A stretch of DNA of 6,061 bases from Chloroflexota bacterium (GCA_016210395.1 JACQUI010000100.1:1-6061); one strand, 5' to 3'; shown: positions 1 to 5,446, numbered from the stretch's first letter. Notes: generated by a model not told the origin, from the letters alone. Numbers and translations are program-made.

Positions 1-625
1 CGGTGTAGCAGGCGTCGTGGCAGACCACGATGTCGTACCGCTTGGCGAAGTCCACTGCCTTCTGGAAGAAACTCAGCGGCGCGACGGCCCCCGTAGGGTT
101 GTTGGGATAGCACAGCCACATGACCTTGGCCTTGCGCGCCACGTCGGGCGGGATGGCGTCAAGGTTGGGCAGCCAGCCGTTCTCCTCCTTCAGGGGCATC
201 CAGTGGCACTCGCCGCCGGCGAACATGGCGCCGACGGAGTAGACGGGGTAGCCGGGGTCCGGCACGAGCGCGATGTCGCCGGGGTCCAGGAGGCACAGGG
301 CCATGTGGCCGATGCCCTCCTTGGCGCCGATGAGGGGCACAACCTCTTTGTCCGGGTTGAGGGAAAGGCCAAACCTGCGCTGGTACCAGTTGGCGATGGA
401 CTTCCTGAATTGCGGCAGCCCGTCCGACTCCGGATACCGGTGGTTTGGCGGGTCCAGAGATGCGCCGATGAGGCGGTTGATGATGTGGGGCGGCGTCGGC
501 AGGTCGGGGTCGCCGATGCCGAAGGAGATGACGTCGGCGCCGGCGGCGCGCTTTGCGGCGATCTTGCGGGAGATTTCCATGAACAGGTATGGTTGTAGCT
601 TGCTGATCCGGTTGGCGAGCTTCAT
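1..625 (-). CDS. dapL: LL-diaminopimelate aminotransferase, 3' end cut by window edge
   Basis: A PLP-dependent fold-type I aminotransferase that converts tetrahydrodipicolinate directly to LL-2,6-diaminopimelate using glutamate, in the cytoplasmic lysine and peptidoglycan pathway. The 208 visible residues read MKLANRISKLQPYLF at the N-terminus, then FGIGDPDLPTP (35-45), RYPESDGLPQFR (63-74), IGAKEGIGHMAL (99-110), PDPGYPVYS (122-130), LKEENGWLPNLDAIP (145-159), YPNNPTG (173-179, with Asn176 as the PLP-binding Asn) and HDACY (203-207, with Asp204 and Tyr207 facing PLP). The PLP lysine lies beyond the edge. The KEENG..PNLDAIP and CHDA segments match the DapL family better than general aspartate aminotransferases. 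The ATG at 625 follows an AAGGA ribosome site about 8 bases upstream. The gene starts 20 bases after the PIN toxin stop, so it may be co-transcribed with the toxin-antitoxin pair. dapF lies 2.1 kb upstream. The substrate call rests on family resemblance; another class I aminotransferase is possible but less likely. Confidence 0.9.
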   Translation of the reverse strand, partial: MKLANRISKLQPYLFMEISRKIAAKRAAGADVISFGIGDPDLPTPPHIINRLIGASLDPPNHRYPESDGLPQFRKSIANWYQRRFGLSLNPDKEVVPLIGAKEGIGHMALCLLDPGDIALVPDPGYPVYSVGAMFAGGECHWMPLKEENGWLPNLDAIPPDVARKAKVMWLCYPNNPTGAVAPLSFFQKAVDFAKRYDIVVCHDACYT

Positions 626-645
626 GCGTTGGTCCTTGCAAGTCT

Positions 646-1092
646 CTAGGATGATTGGTGGGCGGGTTGCTCGTGCAGAAGTAGGTCCAGAAACTCCCTG
701 GGCGAAAGTATGGCGACACCTTCATAGGAACCAAGAAGCTGAAGCTGCTTGTCGCCGGTGACGAGGTAGTCAACGCGGGCTGACACGGCAGCAGCGAGAA
801 TCAGGTCGTCTTCAGGATGGGACGCTACCCTGGGAATGGGGCCCATCTGTGTCAGCACGCTCTCGTTTCGCACGAGGGCGAAGGCTCGAATGATCTGTTC
901 CATCCGGAGACGCCTGGCAAAATACGGGGAAGCCAAAGTGCGCTCCAATTCAGCGAGGATGTGCCGGGACAAAACCAATTGGAAGGCACGCCTTTCCCAA
1001 GCCTGAAGTAGCTGGCCGGGCGGGCTTTCTGGGTCATCAAGACCGAGTATGCCAGAGGCCAAGACGTTAGTGTCCAGGACTGCGGAAATCAT
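646..1092 (-). CDS. PIN-domain toxin of a type II toxin-antitoxin pair
   Basis: A 148-residue PIN-domain protein, probably an Mg-dependent ribonuclease acting as the toxin of the pair with the overlapping upstream antitoxin. It starts MISAVLDTNVLASG, with the first metal-binding Asp at residue 7. It then has SRHILAELERTL (Glu48 as the second acidic residue), PEDDLILAAA (Asp95/Asp96, the third) and YLVTGDKQL (Asp114, the fourth), ending in a loop-helix ILSPREFLDLL. This order fits the COG1569/TIGR00305-type 'putative toxin component, PIN family'. All four acidic positions are present, so the enzyme looks intact. The start ATG overlaps the antitoxin stop in ATGA. It has no clear Shine-Dalgarno, and a hairpin sits directly before the start, so translation is probably coupled to the antitoxin. 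The RNA target cannot be told from sequence. Confidence 0.9.
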   Translation of the reverse strand: MISAVLDTNVLASGILGLDDPESPPGQLLQAWERRAFQLVLSRHILAELERTLASPYFARRLRMEQIIRAFALVRNESVLTQMGPIPRVASHPEDDLILAAAVSARVDYLVTGDKQLQLLGSYEGVAILSPREFLDLLLHEQPAHQSS

Positions 1093-1436
1093 GCCGAACG
1101 GCGCTGTTCGGCTTGTTCAGCAGCCTTTCTCTCCCTTCGCATTTCCTCTCGAACTTGGGCCACCGCTTTGTCTACTTCTCGCTCAATCTCCTCTCGAGGA
1201 ACATCTTTGAATGCTGCGCTAATCTCGTGAAGGACTTTGAAGCCCTCCTCACGCCTGCGCTCGTACTCTACCAGGCGTTCCAGGTCCTCAGGGGACACGA
1301 TGGCGGCAACGGGTACGCCGTCTTTCTCCACAAGGACCCTGGCTTTTTCCTTGGAGACCTGGTCAAGAAGGGCGTCCCACTGCCTGCGGGCTTCGGTTGC
1401 CTTGAGTGTTCTGGTCAATGGCTCGCGCGCATTCAT
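1089..1436 (-). CDS. Phd/YefM-family antitoxin
   Basis: A 115-residue antitoxin that should bind and neutralise the PIN toxin and repress its own promoter. Residues about 11-58 form the Phd/YefM DNA-binding fold: LKATEARRQWDALLDQV, then the beta-hairpin RVLVEKDGVPVAAIVSPEDLERL. The C-terminal half is highly charged and helical. AAFKDVPREEIEREVDKA (74-91), leading into a Glu/Arg-rich tail, is the kind of segment that wraps around the toxin. A longer reading from a GTG at 1451 is possible, but that GTG overlaps the strong GGAGGA ribosome site that sits 7 bases before the ATG at 1436, so I chose 1436. The gene ends inside the toxin start (ATGA, 4-base overlap). Pairing with a PIN toxin is common for Phd-type antitoxins. 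Confidence 0.88.
   Translation of the reverse strand: MNAREPLTRTLKATEARRQWDALLDQVSKEKARVLVEKDGVPVAAIVSPEDLERLVEYERRREEGFKVLHEISAAFKDVPREEIEREVDKAVAQVREEMRRERKAAEQAEQRRSA
1090..1112 (-). promoter_or_regulatory. RNA hairpin against the toxin start codon
   Basis: In the mRNA sense, GCCGAAC (1112-1106), the loop AGCGCC and GTTCGGC (1099-1093) form a perfect 7-bp GC-rich stem that ends at the base before the toxin AUG (1092-1090). The stem lies within the last codons of the antitoxin. It would occupy the place of the toxin ribosome site, so ribosomes finishing the antitoxin may be needed to open it. The complementarity is seen directly; the function is inferred. Confidence 0.4.
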
Positions 1437-1467
1437 ATGGTCTTCCTCCACTCTTCCCAGTTCTCCG

Positions 1468-1475
1468 TGTGCACA
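1468..1475. promoter_or_regulatory. Candidate antitoxin operator palindrome
   Basis: TGTGCACA is a perfect 8-bp palindrome at the predicted transcription start of the toxin-antitoxin operon, directly downstream of the -10 box. YefM-type antitoxins are known to bind palindromes with a TGTACA core, and this site differs from that core by a central insertion. An 8-bp palindrome can occur by chance, so the call depends on its location. Confidence 0.3.
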
Positions 1476-1483
1476 TCATAGCA
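1475..1483 (-). promoter_or_regulatory. Extended -10 promoter for the toxin-antitoxin operon
   Basis: On the minus strand TGCTATGAT combines the extended -10 TGn with TATGAT, a 5/6 match to TATAAT. No good -35 lies 16-18 bases upstream, as is common for extended -10 promoters. The expected start near 1468 would give a leader of about 32 bases before the antitoxin ATG at 1436, with the GGAGGA ribosome site inside it. Confidence 0.4.
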
Positions 1484-1511
1484 GGAACAGACGTACCTGG
1501 CGCACGCCTTG

Positions 1512-1545
1512 GATTCCTCACGATGCTCCACTCGTTCGGAATGAT
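1512..1545. repeat. Possible degenerate dispersed intergenic repeat
   Basis: The segment runs from GATTCCTC to CGGAATGAT and resembles, in degraded form, a widespread intergenic motif of the type GATTCCTCGC...GCTCGGAATGA seen in many bacterial genomes. The ends ATTCC and GGAAT are complementary. Only one copy is in this window, so its repeat nature rests on recollection and not on anything shown here. Confidence 0.22.
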
Positions 1546-1556
1546 AGAGGGGCGTG

Positions 1557-1583
1557 TATCTTGCCGATGCGATTGGCCAGCTT
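1557..1583 (-). pseudogene. Degenerate copy of the dapL 5' end
   Basis: Reading the minus strand from 1583, nine codons give KLANRIGKI. The intact dapL just after its start (622-596) gives KLANRISKL. The two DNA stretches match at 22 of 27 bases by hand alignment, and three of the five differences are silent third-position changes. Similarity ends soon after (HAPLSF against QPYLF), followed by a stop. The fragment has no start codon of its own, and its first two bases are part of the TAA stop of the upstream 182-residue gene. It could be a remnant of a second aminotransferase gene, a trace of a rearrangement next to dapL, or chance. Confidence 0.35.
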
Positions 1584-2130
1584 AGTCAGCATTCTTCCAG
1601 TCCAGCTGTTGGCGAGCCGCTATCCTTACAAGAGTCTCAATTTGGGTAGGTGCTCTTTGAACATATTCGCGAGCTTTTCCCAGGGTGGAATCCGTAAGAC
1701 CTCTGAAATATGCAATAGCGTTCGGAACAGAGAAGTTCCGACAGTTTGACTCAAGGTCAGTCCAGACAGCGGCATCCAAACCAATGAACTCAGCCCATTT
1801 CAGGATTTCGCTCGTGACAGGGATAGATTTGTCAAAATTAGAATGCCCTTCACGGGTTGCTACTATGGCGTAGCCAATATTACCTAAGGAAGTTCCTTCT
1901 CTGGTTTTCAGGTTCTCTCTTGCCTCTGCTACGTTTTGGTAGCTTGATTTTGCCCAAAGGGTATGGACTTCTACTGTACCCGGGAAAATTACAAGTGTTA
2001 GTCGGCCATCTTGGGACTTCCTAGCAAACTCAATAGGCAACGAAGGCCCGTTATTGTGCCAACCGTCATTTACCCCTAAATTCCGTGGATCCCATACGAG
2101 AGATCCCCAACCAAGCACCGCAATACGCAA
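1582..2130 (-). CDS. Unknown protein with ChaC/GGCT-like N-terminus
   Basis: A 182-residue protein without an assigned function. The N-terminus RIAVLGWGSLVWDPRNLG (2-19) resembles the YGSL(I/V)W substrate-binding loop at the start of ChaC and gamma-glutamylcyclotransferase-like proteins. It is followed by GPSLPIEFARKSQDGRLTLVI (28-48), a beta-rich stretch of the sort found in that fold. I could not place the catalytic Glu with confidence, so enzymatic activity is not claimed. No signal peptide or membrane segment is visible. The start is TTG at 2130, with GGGAG six bases upstream and an in-frame TAG just before it, which excludes a longer form. GC is visibly lower than in the core genes, pointing to acquisition by transfer. 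It lies between a small lipoprotein gene and the toxin-antitoxin pair, all on the same strand, but has its own candidate promoter. Confidence 0.75.
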   Translation of the reverse strand: MRIAVLGWGSLVWDPRNLGVNDGWHNNGPSLPIEFARKSQDGRLTLVIFPGTVEVHTLWAKSSYQNVAEARENLKTREGTSLGNIGYAIVATREGHSNFDKSIPVTSEILKWAEFIGLDAAVWTDLESNCRNFSVPNAIAYFRGLTDSTLGKAREYVQRAPTQIETLVRIAARQQLDWKNAD

Positions 2131-2147
2131 TCTCTACTCCCTTCATT

Positions 2148-2172
2148 CCTCGTTCACCACCGAGAAACGAGG
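2148..2172 (-). promoter_or_regulatory. Leader hairpin before the 182-residue gene
   Basis: On the minus strand CCTCGTT (2172-2166) and AACGAGG (2154-2148) form a perfect 7-bp stem around an 11-base loop. It ends about 9 bases before the GGGAG ribosome site of the TTG-start gene. No T-run follows, so it is not a typical terminator. It may shape the leader RNA or be fortuitous. Confidence 0.28.
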
Positions 2173-2194
2173 TATCGTCTTCCTCTTACTAAGA

Positions 2195-2259
2195 GTCTCA
2201 TTATAGAACGGACTCATCTCAAACGTGAGCCATCTCCACACACTAATGAGACCATTAGT
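2195..2259. promoter_or_regulatory. Promoter with flanking inverted repeats for the 182-residue gene
   Basis: A perfect TATAAT lies on the minus strand at 2205-2200, with no convincing -35 at normal spacing; TTGAGA occurs but only 11 bases upstream. Overlapping it, GTCTCATTA (2195-2203, plus strand) is repeated inverted as TAATGAGAC at 2244-2252. The second copy is itself inside a perfect inverted repeat, ACTAATG (2242-2248), AGAC, CATTAGT (2253-2259). Paired sites covering the -10 and about 40 bases upstream are a layout expected of a regulator's operators. Expected transcription start is near 2193. Confidence 0.35.
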
Positions 2260-2310
2260 ATAGTTCTTTGGGAATTAGCAATTCTGGCCGTCAGCTTTGT
2301 ACTAAACCTC

Positions 2311-2673
2311 TCAACATCCTGTCGAGTTATTCGTGACGACGACTCCCGTGCGCTCGAAGCAAGACCACGACTTCGTGGTTTTGTAGGGTGTTCCTCCTCC
2401 AGGCAATACTCTAGTGTAACTTACGCTGACTTCCCATTTTTGACCACTGGTGTCGTAGTGTGTCTGCCAATCTTTGTAGCGGAACAGATATGTGCAAGGC
2501 TTGTCGCCTTCGGAGCGATTCGCGACGTAGGCTCTGACAATTCCAAGCACCTCTTCGACCTTCAGCGAAGGCTTAGGGGTTTCGTTACGTACAGGGTCGC
2601 ACCCAACTAGGAATAGCACTACACAGACAGCGCTCAGAATTGGGGGCAGACGGCACATATCCTTCCATGTCAT
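2311..2673 (-). CDS. Small predicted lipoprotein of unknown function
   Basis: A 120-residue protein with a lipoprotein signal peptide: a basic/polar start MTWKDMCRLPP, a hydrophobic core ILSAVCVVLFLVG and lipobox LVGC, with Cys25 as the lipidated residue. The mature part is about 95 residues, probably beta-rich (KWEVSVSYTRVLPGGG), with further cysteines at 60, 105 and the very last position, 120. I do not recognise a family. The start is uncertain. The frame is open as far back as 2838, but that part overlaps dapF and is its shadow. ATG codons at 2703, 2673 and 2658 are all possible, and none has a well-spaced ribosome site. I chose 2673 for a normal-length signal peptide; 2658 would give a 20-residue one. 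It follows dapF on the same strand, and its lower GC marks it as accessory. Confidence 0.65.
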   Translation of the reverse strand: MTWKDMCRLPPILSAVCVVLFLVGCDPVRNETPKPSLKVEEVLGIVRAYVANRSEGDKPCTYLFRYKDWQTHYDTSGQKWEVSVSYTRVLPGGGTPYKTTKSWSCFERTGVVVTNNSTGC

Positions 2674-2710
2674 CACGTTTGCGTTAACCTCTCGGATTTG
2701 CATCGGGGAA

Positions 2711-2736
2711 AGGCAAGTTGTGATTACTCCTTGCCT
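2711..2736 (-). terminator. Weak hairpin at the dapF stop codon
   Basis: On the minus strand AGGCAAG (2736-2730), a 12-base loop and CTTGCCT (2717-2711) pair over 7 bp, followed by TTCCCC. The first stem base belongs to the dapF TAG stop. The short stem, long loop and near absence of a U-tract make it at best a weak terminator or attenuator between dapF and the lipoprotein gene. Confidence 0.22.
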
Positions 2737-3634
2737 ACCCCCTCCACTCCCCCTCAAACACCTCCTCCACGGGGCCTTCCATGATGACGGGGCCGTGGCC
2801 GGGCCAGGTGATGGTGAGCACGCCGCCGGGCATGGCAAGCTGCACCGTATCGTCCGTGAGGCCCAGCAGGCGGGCCACGGCCTGGATGGCGCAGGCGCCG
2901 GTGCCGCAGGCGAGGGTTATCCCTGCGCCGCGCTCCCACGTGCGGGCCTTCAGCCTGTCCCTGCCTAGGATGTTGACGACGTGGAAGTTCACGCGCCGTG
3001 GGAAGATGGGATGGCGTTCCACCTTCGGCCCAATCGTTTCCAATGGGAAGCTGTCCACAGGGCCGTCGAAGAAGGCGACGGCGTGTGGGTTGCCCATTGA
3101 GGCGCAGGTAATGGTGAACGTGCGGCCGTCCACCGTGATGGGGTAGCCGGCCACCAGGCTGCCGGTGGGCACCGTGGTTATGCTATGGAGCTTGGGATCA
3201 AGCTGGAAGCCCTTCTGCCCGGCCGGGATGGCCACGGGGACATCCTCGGCGCGGAAGCGCGGCTCGCCCATGGAGACGCGGGCGCGGGTCACCTTGCCGT
3301 CCCTGGCGATGGGCGTCACGTCCAGCACGCCGTTGCCCGTCTCCACCTTCAACGCCCCTTCCTTGGCGACGATGCCCCGCTCCACGACGTATTTTGTGAA
3401 GCAGCGGATGCCGTTGCCGCACATCTCCGCTTCCGAGCCGTCGGGGTTGAACATGCGCATGCGGATGTCGGCCTTGTTGGATGGGACGACCAGCAGCAGG
3501 CCGTCGGCGCCGACACCGTAGTGGCGGTCCGCGAGCTTGCGGGCCAAGTCGGGCCAGTCCTGTTCCTGGCCGCGGGCATCCAGGACCACGTAGTCGTTGC
3601 CCGCACCGTGCATCTTGGAGAAGCGTATGCTCAT
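2735..3634 (-). CDS. dapF: Diaminopimelate epimerase
   Basis: A cofactor-independent epimerase that converts LL-diaminopimelate to meso-diaminopimelate for lysine and peptidoglycan. From the chosen start it has 299 residues, slightly longer than the usual 270-285. Motifs in order are FSKMHGAGNDYVVLD at the N-terminus, HYGVGADG, FNPDGSEAEMCGNGIRC (first catalytic Cys, about residue 72), a second-domain SMGNPHAV, WERGAGITLACGTGA (second catalytic Cys, about residue 243) and the C-terminal TITWPGHGPVIMEGPVEEVFEGEW. Both catalytic thiols are present. The ATG at 3634 gives the family-like start MSIRFSKMHG; another ATG at 3646 would add four residues. Neither has a Shine-Dalgarno, and a -10-like TAGAAT sits just upstream, so the message may be almost leaderless. 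The gene lies 85 bases downstream of miaA, and dapL, the preceding enzyme of the pathway, follows after the accessory block. Confidence 0.96.
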   Translation of the reverse strand: MSIRFSKMHGAGNDYVVLDARGQEQDWPDLARKLADRHYGVGADGLLLVVPSNKADIRMRMFNPDGSEAEMCGNGIRCFTKYVVERGIVAKEGALKVETGNGVLDVTPIARDGKVTRARVSMGEPRFRAEDVPVAIPAGQKGFQLDPKLHSITTVPTGSLVAGYPITVDGRTFTITCASMGNPHAVAFFDGPVDSFPLETIGPKVERHPIFPRRVNFHVVNILGRDRLKARTWERGAGITLACGTGACAIQAVARLLGLTDDTVQLAMPGGVLTITWPGHGPVIMEGPVEEVFEGEWRG

Positions 3635-3644
3635 AGTGGCTCGC

Positions 3645-3650
3645 ATTCTA
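3645..3650 (-). promoter_or_regulatory. Candidate -10 box for dapF
   Basis: TAGAAT on the minus strand is a 5/6 match to TATAAT and ends 10 bases before the ATG at 3634. A start 7-8 bases downstream would leave a leader of only about 3 bases, consistent with the absence of a ribosome site. No good -35 was found at 16-18 bases, so this stays tentative. Confidence 0.25.
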
Positions 3651-3698
3651 GCACAGGCGCAAGGGTTTGCGGATAGCGCGGATGGGTGGACAAACAGC

Positions 3699-3721
3699 AG
3701 GGGCGCAAGCCTTGCGCCCCT
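3699..3721. repeat. Perfect 23-base REP-like palindrome at the miaA stop
   Basis: AGGGGCGCAAG and CTTGCGCCCCT form perfect 11-base arms around a single central base. The left two bases of the miaA stop TAG (minus strand) lie in the arm. Palindromes of this form, with GTAGGGGCGC-type ends, are frequent dispersed intergenic elements in several phyla, Chloroflexota included as I recall. In RNA the hairpin could end miaA transcription, but the following sequence GCTGTTTGTCC is only a poor U-tract. It could also protect the 3' end. Confidence 0.5.
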
Positions 3722-4664
3722 ACGATGTGGACACGGATGCGGACAGGAATGTCTGCACCAGTTCCGCAGCGGTGTCTGCCGCCTTCGCAGTGTCCGTGGC
3801 GTCCAGCCAGTGGATGCGCGGGTCCTTCAGCCGGAACCACGCGTACTGGTGTCGCGCGAACCTGTGGGTGGACGTTTTGATGTTTCGGGTAGCCTCTTCC
3901 AGGCTGATCTCTCCCCTGATGCAGGCCGCCAGCTCGCGATAGCCGGTGCTGGCAAAGGAGGAATGCTCCGGCGTCACCCTGCGCTCCAGCAGCCGCCCAA
4001 CCTCGTCCACCCAGCCCGCTGCCAGCATGGCGTCCACCCGTGCGTCTATGCGAGCGTACAGCGCCGCGCGAGGCATGGTCAGGCCGATGATCAAGCAGTC
4101 GTAGGCCCCCTGCCCTTTCGCGCGGTACTGGGACCACGGCACACCGGTGGCGCGCTGCACCTCCAGGGCGCGGATGACCCGCCGGGGATTGCGAAGGTCC
4201 ACCAGCGTCACGGCCCCGGGGTCGGCCTCGGCCAGGCGGGAGGCCAGCGCCTCCCTACCCTGCTCTTTCAGGAACGCCTCCATCTCCGCGCGGAAGGCCG
4301 GGTCCGGCGGCACGGCGGGCACGCGCCAGTCCTCCAGCAGCGCCCACAGGTACTGGCCCGTGCCGCCCACCAGCAGCGGCAGCTTGCCTCGCGCGGCGAT
4401 GTCTTCGATAGCGGCGCGGGCCAGGTCCAGGAACAGCGCCAGGCTGAAGTCGTCCGCCGGCTCAAGGATGTCGACCAGGTGGTGCGGCGCCTGCGCCTGC
4501 TCCTCCGCCGTAGCCTTGGCTGTGCCGATGTCCATGCCACGGTACACCTGCCGGCTGTCCACGCTGACGACTTCCAGACTGAACCGCCGCGACAGGGCGA
4601 CAGCCAGCGCCGTCTTGCCCACGGCCGTGGGACCGACGATGGCGACGACCTTTGCCCTGCCCAT
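3720..4664 (-). CDS. miaA: tRNA dimethylallyltransferase
   Basis: Transfers a dimethylallyl group to the N6 of A37 in tRNAs that read codons starting with U, which steadies codon-anticodon pairing. It has 314 residues, the normal family length. The N-terminal P-loop is GPTAVGKT (11-18), followed by DSRQVYRGMDIGTAK (36-50, with Asp36 as the conserved base near the substrate adenine), PHHLVD (60-65), LLVGGTGQYLWALL (97-110), the arginine-rich DLRNPRRVIRALEV, and near the C-terminus HRFARHQYAWFR, equivalent to the RYAKRQ.TWFR signature. All the main motifs are intact. The ATG at 4664 lies 8 bases after the tpiA stop with no strong ribosome site, suggesting translation coupled to tpiA. The stop codon lies in a 23-base palindrome. 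Confidence 0.97.
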   Translation of the reverse strand: MGRAKVVAIVGPTAVGKTALAVALSRRFSLEVVSVDSRQVYRGMDIGTAKATAEEQAQAPHHLVDILEPADDFSLALFLDLARAAIEDIAARGKLPLLVGGTGQYLWALLEDWRVPAVPPDPAFRAEMEAFLKEQGREALASRLAEADPGAVTLVDLRNPRRVIRALEVQRATGVPWSQYRAKGQGAYDCLIIGLTMPRAALYARIDARVDAMLAAGWVDEVGRLLERRVTPEHSSFASTGYRELAACIRGEISLEEATRNIKTSTHRFARHQYAWFRLKDPRIHWLDATDTAKAADTAAELVQTFLSASVSTS

Positions 4665-4672
4665 ACGTTCGC

Positions 4673-5446
4673 TCAGGCTGGACGGCCTTGTGGGCGAGCT
4701 GATGCGGTGGTGCGGACGATCTCCGTGAACTGCTGGGCGTTGAGGCTCGCGCCGCCCACCAGGCCGCCGTCAATATCGGGCTGCGATGCGAACTCCTTGA
4801 TGTTGGCCGGGGTCACGCTGCCGCCATACAGGACGCGTGTGGCTCTCGCCTCCTCCGCGCCGAACTGCTGGGCCAGCAAGCGGCGGATGAGGGCGCACAT
4901 AGCCTGGGCCTGGGCCGACGTCGCAGCGAGACCCGTGCCGATGGCCCACACCGGCTCGTAGGCGACGACCAGGCTACGCGGGACCGCCACGTCCTCCAGC
5001 GACGCCCTGAGGCTGGCGGATACCACGGCCTCTTCGCGGCCCGCCTGCCTGTCGGCCAGAAGCTCTCCGACACACAAAATGGGGTGCAGGCCGGATGCCA
5101 GCGCCTTGCGCACCTTTCGGTTCACGATGGCGTCGGTCTCGGCGAAGTCGCGGCGGCGCTCGGAGTGGCCCAGGATCACGTACTGGCAGAGGCCCAAGAG
5201 CATCTGCGGCGAGACCTCGCCGGTGAAGGCGCCCTTGTCCTCGTAGTGCATGTTCTGCGCCCCGACCTTGATGGCGCTCCCCTGCAGCGCCATCGCCACT
5301 TCCGACAGCGACACGTAGGGCGGGCACAGCACCACCTCCACGCCGGAGACGCCGCCCAGGCTGCCGCGCAGGTGGCCGGCGAGCTGCGCCGCCTCCTGGA
5401 TGGTTGTGTTCATCTTCCAGTTGCCGGCGATGAGTGGCGTGGGCAA
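4673..5446 (-). CDS. tpiA: Triosephosphate isomerase
   Basis: Interconverts dihydroxyacetone phosphate and glyceraldehyde 3-phosphate in glycolysis and gluconeogenesis; a cytoplasmic TIM barrel, usually a dimer. It has 257 residues, normal length. The active site is complete: AGNWKMN (7-13, with Asn9 and Lys11), ILGHSERR (91-98, with the catalytic His94), the mobile-loop region VVAYEPVWAIGTG (160-172, with the catalytic Glu164), and phosphate-binding VLYGGSV and GGLVGGASL near the end. The start is TTG at 5446. An AGGAGG ribosome site (5458-5453) lies exactly six bases before it, and the next ATG would delete AGNWK, so TTG is well supported. It is the first gene of the minus-strand cluster, and miaA follows after 8 bases. 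It diverges from the plus-strand HEPN gene across only about 50 bases, so their promoters must lie close together or overlap. Confidence 0.97.
   Translation of the reverse strand: MPTPLIAGNWKMNTTIQEAAQLAGHLRGSLGGVSGVEVVLCPPYVSLSEVAMALQGSAIKVGAQNMHYEDKGAFTGEVSPQMLLGLCQYVILGHSERRRDFAETDAIVNRKVRKALASGLHPILCVGELLADRQAGREEAVVSASLRASLEDVAVPRSLVVAYEPVWAIGTGLAATSAQAQAMCALIRRLLAQQFGAEEARATRVLYGGSVTPANIKEFASQPDIDGGLVGGASLNAQQFTEIVRTTASARPQGRPA

Noticed and set aside
17..598. 193-codon open frame on the plus strand
   Set aside because: Antisense to dapL, whose family motifs are continuous on the minus strand; no recognisable protein features.
1437..1451. GTG start giving five extra antitoxin residues
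   Set aside because: The GTG overlaps the GGAGGA ribosome site, which is well spaced for the ATG at 1436.
1237..1749. Plus-strand open frame across the antitoxin and its spacer
   Set aside because: Crosses two minus-strand genes and the spacer, with no domain or ribosome site; the antitoxin reading is far better supported.
2674..2838. N-terminal extension of the lipoprotein frame
   Set aside because: Most of it overlaps dapF in another frame and reads as a low-complexity shadow; the lipoprotein signal begins only after the dapF stop.
3597..4961. 454-codon open frame on the plus strand
   Set aside because: It lies antisense to dapF, miaA and tpiA, all with intact motifs, and its arginine/glutamine/histidine-rich translation is typical of a high-GC shadow frame.
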